A stretch of 64,000 bases of DNA from Nocardioides pini (lineage in GTDB: Bacteria > Actinomycetota > Actinomycetes > Propionibacteriales > Nocardioidaceae), in NCBI RefSeq assembly GCF_026712185.1, contig NZ_JAPPUX010000003.1, positions 372,001 to 436,000 on the forward strand. The letters are read 5' to 3'. The position numbers and the translations under genes were made by a program. Numbering within the stretch: the stretch's first letter is position 1; each line of letters begins with the position of its first letter. This document shows positions 16,695-24,706 of the stretch, one piece after another. The notes beneath the pieces are model-generated. The model had not been told where the DNA came from and did not search any database. It saw nothing but the letters and a program-made list of their open reading frames with translations.

Positions 16695-17093
16695 CTACTT
16701 CTTCTCGTTGAGCGTGATGCTGATCGAGTTGATGCAGTAGCGGTCACCGGTGGGCGTGCCGAAGCCGTCCGGGAAGACGTGGCCGAGGTGGGAGCCGCAG
16801 GTCGCGCAGCGGACCTCGACGCGCTTCATCCCGTGGGAGTTGTCCTCGATGTACTCCACGGTGTCGGTCATCGGCTGGTAGAAGCTCGGCCAGCCGCAGC
16901 CGGAGTGGAACTTCGTGTCGCTGGTGAACAGCTCGGAGCCGCACGCCTTGCAGGAGTAGGTGCCCTCGGTCTCGGTGTCGGTGTACTCACCGGTGAACGC
17001 CCGCTCGGTGCCGGCCTGGCGGAGGACGGCGTACTCCTCGGGGGTGAGCTGCTCGCGCCACTGCTCGTCGGTCTTCTGCACGTCGTAGGCCAT
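16695..17093 (-). CDS. msrB: Peptide methionine-R-sulfoxide reductase
   Basis: MsrB (132 residues, about the usual size) reduces methionine-R-sulfoxide in proteins. Four zinc-binding cysteines form two CxxC motifs (Cys48/51 and Cys96/99). The catalytic Cys120 sits in RYCINS and a candidate resolving Cys66 in HSGCGWPSF. The active-site RCATCGSHLGHVFPDG segment is intact. TAAACT at 17100-17105 (minus) sits 6 nt before the ATG, so the message is probably leaderless. In Mycobacterium msrB also neighbours hemE-hemY-hemQ, so this gene marks the right border of the conserved block. Confidence 0.97.
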   Translation of the reverse strand: MAYDVQKTDEQWREQLTPEEYAVLRQAGTERAFTGEYTDTETEGTYSCKACGSELFTSDTKFHSGCGWPSFYQPMTDTVEYIEDNSHGMKRVEVRCATCGSHLGHVFPDGFGTPTGDRYCINSISITLNEKK

Positions 17094-17144
17094 GCGCCCA
17101 GTTTACGGAGGCGCTCCAGCGGGACCGGCCGCTAGGTTGGGGGA

Positions 17145-18227
17145 ATGGCGAAGGCGTCGGAGGCGTACGTCCGGGCGGGGGAGCGCGAGGTGAGGATCTC
17201 CTCGCCGGAGCGGGTGATCTACGAGGCGACGGACACGACCGCCGAGGTCACCAAGCTGATGGTCGCGGAGTACTTCGCGAGCGTCGAGGACGGCCTGATG
17301 CGCGCGCTGCGCGACCGGCCGACGGCGCTCGAGCGGTGGACGGCGGGCGTGCGTCCGGGGATGAGGCTCGCGACCGGTCCGCAGGACCGCAACGCCGACG
17401 CGTTCTACCAGAAGCGGGTCCCGAAGGGGGCGCCCGACTACCTCGAGACGGCCACCATCACCTTCCCCTCGGGGCGCACGGCCGACGAGATCTGCCCGAC
17501 CGAGATCGCGGTGCCGGTCTGGTGCGCCCACATGGGCACGCTGACCTTCCACCCGTGGCCCGTGCGTCGCACGGACGTCGACCACCCCGACGAGCTGCGC
17601 ATCGACCTCGACCCACAACCGGGGACGACGTTCGCCGACGCCGTGCGGGTCGCGGGGGTGGCGCACGGGCTGCTCGGCGACCTCGGCATGACCGGGTTCG
17701 CCAAGACCTCCGGCAACCGCGGGGTCCACATCTACGTGCGGATCGAGCCGTCGTGGGACTTCGCGGCCGTGCGGCACGCGGCCATCGCCTTCGGTCGCGA
17801 GCTCGAGAAGCGCGACGACGGGGTGACGACCGCGTGGTGGAAGGAGGAGCGCGGGGAGCGGATCTTCGTCGACTTCAACCAGAACACCCGCGACCGCACC
17901 ATCGCCTCGGCCTACTCGCTGCGCCCGATCCCCGGGGCGCCTGTCTCGACCCCGGTCACGTGGGACGAGCTCGCGACGCTCACCTCGCCGGCCGACTTCA
18001 ACCTCTTCACCGTGCCCGAACGGCTGGCCTCCGACGGCGACCCGTGGGCCGCCATCGACGACGTGCACCACTCGCTCCAGCCGCTGCTCGACCTCTGGGA
18101 CGAGCACCCGGTCGAGCTCAACTTCCCGCCCGACCACCCCAAGATGCCGGGCGAGCCACCCCGCGTGCAGCCCTCGAAGAAGGTCGAGTCGCACTGGGAC
18201 GCCGACGGCAACCGGATCGCCGACTGA
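17145..18227 (+). CDS. LigD-type primase-polymerase (NHEJ polymerase domain)
   Basis: This 360-residue stand-alone polymerase belongs to the archaeo-eukaryotic primase superfamily and resembles the polymerase domain of LigD/PrimC proteins. Catalytic acidic residues appear in LRIDLDPQPG, the family motif KTSGNRGVHIYV follows, and the third acidic site is in IFVDFNQN. The N-terminal SSPERVIYEATDTT is the usual family opening. It adds nucleotides at breaks or gaps during end joining or excision repair. The start is leaderless-like: TAGGTT at 17133-17138 lies 6 nt before the ATG. A separate ATP-dependent ligase lies at 22817-23938; Ku is not in the window. It converges on the Stealth gene across a hairpin. 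Confidence 0.93.
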   Translation: MAKASEAYVRAGEREVRISSPERVIYEATDTTAEVTKLMVAEYFASVEDGLMRALRDRPTALERWTAGVRPGMRLATGPQDRNADAFYQKRVPKGAPDYLETATITFPSGRTADEICPTEIAVPVWCAHMGTLTFHPWPVRRTDVDHPDELRIDLDPQPGTTFADAVRVAGVAHGLLGDLGMTGFAKTSGNRGVHIYVRIEPSWDFAAVRHAAIAFGRELEKRDDGVTTAWWKEERGERIFVDFNQNTRDRTIASAYSLRPIPGAPVSTPVTWDELATLTSPADFNLFTVPERLASDGDPWAAIDDVHHSLQPLLDLWDEHPVELNFPPDHPKMPGEPPRVQPSKKVESHWDADGNRIAD

Positions 18228-18255
18228 CCGTCGTACGGCCGGCGGGCGGTGTCCC

Positions 18256-18285
18256 AGCCACATCCAGAGCCGCGCGAATGTGGCT
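18256..18285. terminator. Hairpin between convergent genes
   Basis: AGCCACAT (18256-18263) pairs perfectly with ATGTGGCT (18278-18285) around a 14-nt loop. It lies between the convergent polymerase and Stealth genes and has no T-tract. Confidence 0.5.
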
Positions 18286-18295
18286 CACGCACCGC

Positions 18296-21052
18296 TCAGC
18301 CGAGCTCCCAGGGGGCGGGGATCGGGAAGTACTGCTCGAGGAAGTCGTGGAGCAGGCCGTCGGCGCGCTCCTCGTCGAAGGCGGCGAGGAGGTTGTCGGC
18401 GATGCAGAAGAAGTCGCGGTCGCGACGGAGCATCTGTCGCAGCTGGACGGGCAGCTGCTGGTGGCCGAGGTCGACGTAGCCGTGGTGGGCGCCGGCGCGG
18501 AAGGCCTGGCCGGTGATCAGCCCGTAGGTCTGCGCGAACGACGAGAGCATCGACAGGTCGGTCGCGGAGCGGAACGGCGCGTGGGTGGTGCGCTCGACCT
18601 CCTCGGGGAAGCGGGCGGCGATCTCCTCCAGGGTCGTACGACGCTGCGGGTGGGGGCTGTGCATCATCGTGTGGGTCAGCGCCACCCCGAAGGCGTCGGC
18701 GAGCACGCGGCGGTTGTTCTGCGCGGCGGTCAGGTAGGGCCGGTCGTCGGTGCCGGGCAGGCCGACGGCGCGGTGGTCGGCGACGAAGGCGGCGTACTGC
18801 CCACCGGGCCGGAAGAAGTGCTCGGGCCGGCGCGGCCGGCCGAGGAAGACGTCGTCGTTGACGTAGACGAAGTGCTCGGCGAGGTCGGGCACGGCGTGCA
18901 GGCGGGTCTCGATCGCGTGCGAGCTGAAGGTCGGCAGCGCGGAGGCGGGCAGGATCTCGCGGTGGTCGACGACCCGCACCATGTCGTGCGTCGTGTCGAG
19001 CCACGACGGCACCTGACCGGCCGTGACGAGGTGGATCCGCCGCACCCAGGGGGCGAAGAGGTGGATGCTGCGCATCGAGTAGCGCAGCTCGTCGCGGCTG
19101 CGGTAGCGCGAGGCACCGCCGGCGCGGTCGCTCGGGGTGCCGCCGAGCTCGCGGATCCGCTCGTCGCGGGCGGCGAGCCACTCCTCGTCGTCGCCGTCGA
19201 CCCAGGTGTAGACGACGTCGACGTCGAAGCGGCAGTCGTCGACCGTCGGCAGCGCCATCACCTCGAGGGTCGGCGCCTCGACGCCCTCGACCGTGATGGT
19301 GGTGCGGGGGGTGCCGACCGGCACCCGGTCCCCGTAGCGGTTCGGCCCGGGCGCGTGCAGGTCGCCGTCGGGCGACTCCTCCCAGAACTGCACGCCGACC
19401 TCGACGCCCTCGCCGAGCATGCCGTCGTGCCCGCCGCGCATCGGCCACGGCTCGAGGAAGAGCGTCGCCGTGCGGGTGCGCGCGAGCTCCTCGGTCATCA
19501 CCGCGACGGTGCCGCGGCGCTCGGGCCAGCCGCGCTCGGCCGGGTCGCGCACCGACAGCCAGTCCGGCACCGACCCGGAGGCCAGCGCGGAGAGGAAGGC
19601 GCCGCGGCGTGACGACGGCACGACGACCACGGGGTGCGGGTCGAGGCCCCGGGCCGGCACCACGAACCACCCCTCGCCGGTCGCGGCGGCCGCGGCGGTC
19701 AGCGCCCGCAGGGACGTCGTACGAGCCCGGGCGGGCGTGACGCCCGCGGCTCCGGTGGTCTCGGGCAGGTCGCCGAGCGGGCCGGGGCGGAGGCCGTGGA
19801 GCACGCGGCGCGGGGCGAGCGGGTCGGCTCGCCGGGCCACAGCGGTGCGGAAGGTCTCGACCCACTGGCGGGCCAGCACCTCGCCGTCCCAGCGGTGGGA
19901 GCGCTCGAGCGCGGCGGCGCCGAGGCGGGCGCGCAGGTCGTCGTCGGTGGCGATCCGGAGCATCGCGGCGGCGAGCGCCGCCTTGGAGGCCGGCGGCACG
20001 AGGAGGCCGTCGACGTCGTGGGTGATCATCTCGCGCGGTCCCGACGGGCAGTCGTACGTCACCGGGGGCACGCCCGCCGACATGGCCTCCTGCAGGACGA
20101 GCGGGTAGCCCTCGCCGCGGGACGCGAGGACGGCCACGCTGGTGCGTGCCCACTCGGCGGCGAGGTCGTCGGTCGAGCCGGGCAGGTGGACGCGGTCCTC
20201 GAGCCCGAGCTTGCGCACCTGCGCGGCGAGGTTGTCGGCGCGGGGCCCGTCGCCCCAGATGGTGAGCGTCCAGCCGGGCACCTGCTCGTGGATGCGCCAG
20301 AAGGCGTCGACGACGTGCTCGAACTGCTTCTCCGGCGCCAGCCGGCCGGCCGTCACGAAGGTCTTCTGGTCGAGCGGCGACCGCGGCTGCGGGTGTGACG
20401 GCAGGGGGTTGGGGACGACCTGCAGCTCGGGGGCGGCCCCGCCGAGGCGGCCCGCCAGCCACCGTGACATCGACTCGGTCAGGGAGACGACGACGTCGGC
20501 CCGCGGCGCGAACTGCAGCAGCGCACCGAGGTCGTTGACCCGGCTCGAGGACGCCCGGTGCTCCTGGTGCACCAGGGCGACGTCGGCGGGCGCCAGCTGC
20601 GCGACCGCGGCGAGCAGCTCGGGGGTCGTCGTGACGAGGACGTCCGCGTCGATGCTCCCGAGCGCCTCGCGCATGGTGGCGTCGGTGAGGGCGTTGTAGA
20701 GGGCGTCCCAACTGCGGGGCACGATCGTCGACTCGCGGTCGGCCAGCTCGGCCGGGTGGTCGCCGGACACGGCGACGGGACGCTCGGGTCGTACGTCGAC
20801 GAGGTAGGTGACCTCGATCCCGTCGGCCAGCGGGTAGTGGGTCGTGTCGCCGCTGCGCGTCACGCTGAGGATGCGGACGCGGTGGCCCTCACCGAGGCCG
20901 ACGAGCGCGTTGGCCTGCTCGATGCCCGAGCGCGCGGTGCCGCCCATGCCGTCGGCGTTGAAGAGGACGTAGACGACGTCGAGGGGTCCGTCGCGGCGCA
21001 CCCGGCGCATCGCGGAGCGCACCTTCCCGCCGAGCCTGTCGGTCAGTGCCAC
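18296..21052 (-). CDS. GT4 glycosyltransferase fused to a Stealth capsule phosphotransferase
   Basis: This 918-residue two-enzyme protein carries an N-terminal GT-B fold GT4 domain (about 15-430; FNADGMGGTARSGIEQANAL, acceptor loop GRLAPEKQFEHVVDAF, donor motif EGYPLVLQEAMSAGVPPVTY). A linker region (430-600) is followed by the four Stealth conserved regions: CR1 with VVYTWVDGDDEEW (about 609), CR2 with DELRYSMRSI and YVNDDVFLGRP (647-750), CR3 with HTMMHSPHPQRRTT (about 794-847) and CR4 with DFFCIADN and QYFPIPAPWEL (875-917). Stealth enzymes transfer hexose-1-phosphate to build phosphodiester-linked capsules or wall glycans. I chose the GTG at 21052, preceded by GAGGA; longer in-frame readings lack support and would overlap the divergent sulfotransferase gene. 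Confidence 0.87.
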   Translation of the reverse strand: MALTDRLGGKVRSAMRRVRRDGPLDVVYVLFNADGMGGTARSGIEQANALVGLGEGHRVRILSVTRSGDTTHYPLADGIEVTYLVDVRPERPVAVSGDHPAELADRESTIVPRSWDALYNALTDATMREALGSIDADVLVTTTPELLAAVAQLAPADVALVHQEHRASSSRVNDLGALLQFAPRADVVVSLTESMSRWLAGRLGGAAPELQVVPNPLPSHPQPRSPLDQKTFVTAGRLAPEKQFEHVVDAFWRIHEQVPGWTLTIWGDGPRADNLAAQVRKLGLEDRVHLPGSTDDLAAEWARTSVAVLASRGEGYPLVLQEAMSAGVPPVTYDCPSGPREMITHDVDGLLVPPASKAALAAAMLRIATDDDLRARLGAAALERSHRWDGEVLARQWVETFRTAVARRADPLAPRRVLHGLRPGPLGDLPETTGAAGVTPARARTTSLRALTAAAAATGEGWFVVPARGLDPHPVVVVPSSRRGAFLSALASGSVPDWLSVRDPAERGWPERRGTVAVMTEELARTRTATLFLEPWPMRGGHDGMLGEGVEVGVQFWEESPDGDLHAPGPNRYGDRVPVGTPRTTITVEGVEAPTLEVMALPTVDDCRFDVDVVYTWVDGDDEEWLAARDERIRELGGTPSDRAGGASRYRSRDELRYSMRSIHLFAPWVRRIHLVTAGQVPSWLDTTHDMVRVVDHREILPASALPTFSSHAIETRLHAVPDLAEHFVYVNDDVFLGRPRRPEHFFRPGGQYAAFVADHRAVGLPGTDDRPYLTAAQNNRRVLADAFGVALTHTMMHSPHPQRRTTLEEIAARFPEEVERTTHAPFRSATDLSMLSSFAQTYGLITGQAFRAGAHHGYVDLGHQQLPVQLRQMLRRDRDFFCIADNLLAAFDEERADGLLHDFLEQYFPIPAPWELG

Positions 21053-21128
21053 GTGGTCCTCAGTCCTGTCCGGGAGCGGGGTCGCCACGATCCTAGGGGG
21101 CGCGACACCGGCCGATAGGGTGACCCGC

Positions 21129-22226
21129 ATGCCGACGTCCACCACCCCGCTCGTCCTGGTCTCCGGCTCCGGCCGCAGCGGAACGAGCTCCCTCGCCGGC
21201 ACCCTGAAGCGGCTCGGCCTCCACGTGCCGCAGCCCGAGGTCGAGGCGTCGGAGACCAACCCGCGCGGGTTCTACGAGCCGCAGTGGGTCATCGACTTCC
21301 ACAAGCGCCACCTCAAGGAGCTCGCGCTCTTCAACATCGACAGTCGCCCGGCCGCCGTCGACATCGTCGCGCGCCACGTCGGGACGGGCGTCCCGACCGG
21401 CGAGCTCCACGAGTGGCTGTCCGGCCAGCTCGCCCAGTACGACCAGCCGGGCGACCAGATCGTGGTCAAGGACCCGCACGCGTTCTGGTTCGCCCAGGTG
21501 TGGGAGGTCGTCAGCGCCGAGCTGGGCGCCGACCTGCGCTGGCTGACCGCGCTGCGCCATCCCGCCGAGGTCGTCGGCTCCCGCGACATCGCCTACCTCT
21601 CCAGCCAGTCCGACGAGCTGCGGCTCACCAAGGAGACGTCCAACGTCGCCGGCTGGGTGCACGCCGCCCTCCTCACCGAGCAGGCGGGCCGCGGCTCGAA
21701 GCGCTCGTTCGTGCGCTACGTCGACCTGCTGGCCGACTGGCGCGCGGCCCTCGCGCCCGTGCAGCAGCAGCTCGAGCTGACCTTCGACACCGACCTCTCT
21801 GCCCCGCCCGGGCAGCGCGACCACCACCCGGTCGACGACTTCGTCGAGCCCTCGATGCGCAAGTCGCAGCTCACCTGGGACGACGTCCGCACGCCCGACT
21901 GGCTGCGTGACATGGCCGAGGAGGTCTGGCAGCTGCTCGGCGTCCTCACCACGACGCCGCACGACCCCGACACGCTCGCGCGGCTCGACGAGGTCCACGA
22001 GGACTACCGCGCGCGCTACGCCGACGCCGTCGCCCTCACCTTCGACCACACCAAGGCCGAGTCCACGCTCGCGGCTCGCCAGGCGCGCGACGCCCAGCGC
22101 GCGACCGTCCAGCAGCTGCGCCGCGACCTCGAGCAGGCGCGCCGTGGCACCGAGCACACCGTCGGTGGCCGGGAGGCGGCCGCCATCCTCCGCCGCGCCG
22201 TCGTACGCCGCGTCACCCGCCGCTGA
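21129..22226 (+). CDS. Sulfotransferase-like protein
   Basis: The 365-residue product opens with a P-loop that binds the 5' phosphosulfate of PAPS, LVSGSGRSGTSSLAGTLKRLG. The 3'-phosphate-binding region is suggested by ALRHPAEVVGSRD (about 150) and the basic RYVDLLADW strand. The C-terminal 40 residues are helical and charged, possibly a coiled coil (RDAQRATVQQLRRDLEQARR). Such proteins sulfate glycans or lipids. It is divergent from the GT4-Stealth gene with a short shared promoter region, which suggests that both modify the same surface glycan. TAGGGT at 21116-21121 lies 7 nt before the chosen ATG. Acceptor unknown. Confidence 0.82.
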   Translation: MPTSTTPLVLVSGSGRSGTSSLAGTLKRLGLHVPQPEVEASETNPRGFYEPQWVIDFHKRHLKELALFNIDSRPAAVDIVARHVGTGVPTGELHEWLSGQLAQYDQPGDQIVVKDPHAFWFAQVWEVVSAELGADLRWLTALRHPAEVVGSRDIAYLSSQSDELRLTKETSNVAGWVHAALLTEQAGRGSKRSFVRYVDLLADWRAALAPVQQQLELTFDTDLSAPPGQRDHHPVDDFVEPSMRKSQLTWDDVRTPDWLRDMAEEVWQLLGVLTTTPHDPDTLARLDEVHEDYRARYADAVALTFDHTKAESTLAARQARDAQRATVQQLRRDLEQARRGTEHTVGGREAAAILRRAVVRRVTRR

Positions 22227-22235
22227 CGCGACGGC

Positions 22236-22820
22236 TCAGACGCCGGTGACGCCCTCGCCGGAGCCGGAGGCCTGCTCGTCGAAGTTCTCGTGCTCGATGA
22301 GGTGGAGGACCGGTACGCCGAGCTTGCGGCGGGCGCGGGAGGTCCAGTCGACGTGGAAGAACTCCGCCACCACGTGGGGGCGGGTCAAGATGATGGCCTC
22401 GCGCGCGTCGACCGCCGTGACGAGCGCGGCGAGCGCGTCGACGGGCGGCTCGGAGGTGACCTTGCCGGTCGCCTTCCCGCCCGCGTCGTGGATCGCGATG
22501 AGGGTCCTCTTCAGGTCGGAGGAGGAGTTCTCCTCGCACTCGCGGCGCAGCGCCTCGATGTCGACGTCGTTCATCGCCAGGGCCGGGGCGGCCATCAGGT
22601 CGCCGGCGCCGAGCGTGCCGAGCGAGGCCTCGATGCGGGCCGCGGCGTCCTCGAGCGGGAAGAGGACGTGGTAGACGACCGGGTCCTCGATCTCGACGTG
22701 GAGCGAGCGCACCTGCTTCGCGTCGGCGGGCGTGAGGGCCTGTTCGACGAGAAGCACCACGTCGTAGGTGCCCTTCCCGTCGTGGATCGAGTCGTCGGGG
22801 ATGTCGGTGTGGTCGGTCAT
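22236..22820 (-). CDS. Conserved hypothetical protein, UspA-like fold suspected
   Basis: The 194-residue acidic, soluble protein is not firmly recognised. The alternation of strands and helices (YDVVLLVEQALTP, TLIAIHDAGGKATG, EAIILTRPHVVAEFF, LGVPVLHLIEH) resembles a universal-stress-protein-like alpha/beta domain, with the last strand VPVLHLI in the usual position. The ATP-binding GxxG(9)GS/T motif of ATP-binding Usp proteins is not evident. It overlaps the DNA ligase gene by 4 nt (22817-22820) with GGAGGCG upstream, so it is translated from the ligase message. A role in repair or stress is only suggested by that coupling. Confidence 0.7.
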   Translation of the reverse strand: MTDHTDIPDDSIHDGKGTYDVVLLVEQALTPADAKQVRSLHVEIEDPVVYHVLFPLEDAAARIEASLGTLGAGDLMAAPALAMNDVDIEALRRECEENSSSDLKRTLIAIHDAGGKATGKVTSEPPVDALAALVTAVDAREAIILTRPHVVAEFFHVDWTSRARRKLGVPVLHLIEHENFDEQASGSGEGVTGV

Positions 22821-23938
22821 GACTCGCCTCCGGGTTCGGTACTGAGAATTCTAGTGAGGTCGTAGCCGACCGGCTCGTCGAGCTGGGCGTAGCCGCAGCT
22901 CTCCGGGTCGCGGTCTGGGCGCCACCTCTTGAAGTGGGCGGTGTGCCGGAACCGCCGGCCCTCCATGTGGTCGTACTTCACCTCCAGCACCCGCTCGGGG
23001 CGCAGGGCGGTGAACCCGAGGTCCTTGCCCGCGCTCCACCGGCTCTGGGTGCCGGGGACGCGGTCGGGGTTGGCGGTGAGGAACTCGTTCCACCGGCCCC
23101 ACGGGTGGTCGGCGATGTCGCAGACCAGCGGCTGCAGCTCCTGCCAGAGCTCGGCGCGGCGCGTGGCGGTGAAGCTGGCCGAGACGCCGATGTGCTGCAG
23201 CTCCCCGTCGTCGTCGTACAGCCCGAGCAGCAGGGAGCCGATCAGCGGCTCCTCGGGCGTGGACGTCTTGTGCTCGCGGTAGCCGGCCAGGACGACGTCG
23301 GCGGTGCGCTCGTGCTTGATCTTGAGCATGGTGCGCTTGTTGGGCTCGTAGGCCGACCCCAGCGGCTTGGCGACCACGCCGTCCAGGCCCGCGCCCTCGA
23401 ACTCCTCGAACCACCGCTCGGCCTCGGCCGGGTCCTCGGTGGTGCGGGTGAGGAAGCACGGGCCGCTGCCGTCGAGGTGGCCGAGCGCCTCGACCAGCGC
23501 GGCACGGCGCTCGGAGAGCGGCCGGTCCATGAACGACTCGTCGCCGAGCGCGAGCAGGTCGAAGGCGACGAACCCGGCCGGCGTCTCGACGGCCAGCTTG
23601 TCGACCCGGCTCGCGGCGGGGTGGATGCGTTCCTGGAGGGTCTCGAACTCCAGCCGCCACCCGTCCGGTCCCTGCAGGCCGACGAAGATCTCGCCGTCGA
23701 GCACGATGCGCTCGGGCAGCTGGCGACGTACGGCCTCCACCACCTCGGGGAAGTAGCGCGTGAGCGGCTTGGTGTTGCGGCTGGCCAGCTCGACCTCGTC
23801 GCCGTCCTTGAAGACCAGGCAGCGGAACCCGTCCCACTTGGGCTCGAAGCTGAGGCCACCGTGCTTGGCCGGGTCGGGCACGCCGCTCACGCTCTTGGCG
23901 AGCATCGGCTGCACCGGCGGCATCACGGGGAGGTCCAC
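22817..23938 (-). CDS. ATP-dependent DNA ligase (LigC/LigD-ligase type)
   Basis: The 373-residue enzyme seals DNA nicks by an enzyme-AMP intermediate. The nucleotidyl lysine lies in FEPKWDGFRCLVF (motif I, about residue 30). Motif III-IV regions are seen in RIVLDGEIFVG and GFVAFDLLALGD, motif V in LDGVVAKPL and TMLKIKHERTADVV. The C-terminal OB-fold spans about 230-350. The size and the opening MPPVQPMLAKSV fit LigC-type actinobacterial ligases that work with polymerase/Ku in non-homologous end joining or base excision repair. The start is GTG with TAGGCT at 23945-23950 (minus) 6 nt before it, a leaderless arrangement. A LigD-type polymerase lies 4.6 kb away. Confidence 0.94.
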   Translation of the reverse strand: MDLPVMPPVQPMLAKSVSGVPDPAKHGGLSFEPKWDGFRCLVFKDGDEVELASRNTKPLTRYFPEVVEAVRRQLPERIVLDGEIFVGLQGPDGWRLEFETLQERIHPAASRVDKLAVETPAGFVAFDLLALGDESFMDRPLSERRAALVEALGHLDGSGPCFLTRTTEDPAEAERWFEEFEGAGLDGVVAKPLGSAYEPNKRTMLKIKHERTADVVLAGYREHKTSTPEEPLIGSLLLGLYDDDGELQHIGVSASFTATRRAELWQELQPLVCDIADHPWGRWNEFLTANPDRVPGTQSRWSAGKDLGFTALRPERVLEVKYDHMEGRRFRHTAHFKRWRPDRDPESCGYAQLDEPVGYDLTRILSTEPGGES

Positions 23939-24004
23939 ACTCCGAGCCTAGTGGGGCGGGGCGTGCTTCTCCCGCGGCCCTCGACGCGTGCGCGTGGCGC
24001 GCCG

Positions 24005-24706
24005 CTACTCGTCGCCGGTGAGGGAGAACGAGCGCAGCCGGTCGCCGGCGAACCACGCCCCGACGACCGTCACCACGAGGCTGGCGACGATCGCGTAGCC
24101 CAGGTTGGCCGGGTCGGGCAGCGCGCTGGAGACCTCGTGCCCGATGCGCAGGCCCCACTGGCTGATGCTCAACCAGGCGATGCCGGTGAAGAGGTTGCCG
24201 AGCAGGCTCTCCCAGACCAGCACGAACATCAGCGACGCGATGACGGCGTGCCGGGTGACTGCGGAGATCGCGAGGAAGAGCGCGGAGTACGCCGTCCCGG
24301 CGACGACGGCGCCGACGAACAGCGCGGTCGCCCGGGTGCTGTCACCGGTGATGAGGGCGGCGACGAGGATCGGCAGCGCGCCGGCGACCAGGGTGGCGCC
24401 GAGCGCCACCAGCCACTTGCTGATCGCGATGCCGTAGCGGTTCACCGGCTTGGAGAGCAGGTAGACGATCGAGCCGTCGTCGACCTCGGGGCCGAGCACC
24501 GAGGACGCCGCGAGGATCGCCACCAGCGGGAGCACGAGCGGGTAGCCGAGGCCGGGCAGGACCTCGTAGGCGGCGTCGCCGTCGACGAGCGCGGTGACGA
24601 GCGCGACCAGCCCGATGAGCAGCACCGGGAAGGCGAGCAGGAGGAAGAAGCGGCGTCGGCCGAGCAGCGCCTGCAGGGCGAGCTTGGCGATCGTCGTGTT
24701 GATCAT
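24005..24706 (-). CDS. ABC-2 type transporter permease (second)
   Basis: This 233-residue membrane protein has about six hydrophobic helices and belongs to the ABC-2 exporter permease group. Helices are evident at FFLLLAFPVLLIGLVALVTALV, PLVLPLVAILAASSVLG, WLVALGATLVAGALPILVAALI and the C-terminal AIVASLVVTVVGAWFAG. The segment DDGSIVYLLSKPVNR before the third helix is typical of NatB/NosY-like permeases. Its start overlaps the ATPase gene stop by 4 nt. It is the last gene of the ATPase-permease-ATPase-permease operon and should pair with the ATPase at 24703. Substrate unknown. Confidence 0.88.
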   Translation of the reverse strand: MINTTIAKLALQALLGRRRFFLLLAFPVLLIGLVALVTALVDGDAAYEVLPGLGYPLVLPLVAILAASSVLGPEVDDGSIVYLLSKPVNRYGIAISKWLVALGATLVAGALPILVAALITGDSTRATALFVGAVVAGTAYSALFLAISAVTRHAVIASLMFVLVWESLLGNLFTGIAWLSISQWGLRIGHEVSSALPDPANLGYAIVASLVVTVVGAWFAGDRLRSFSLTGDE

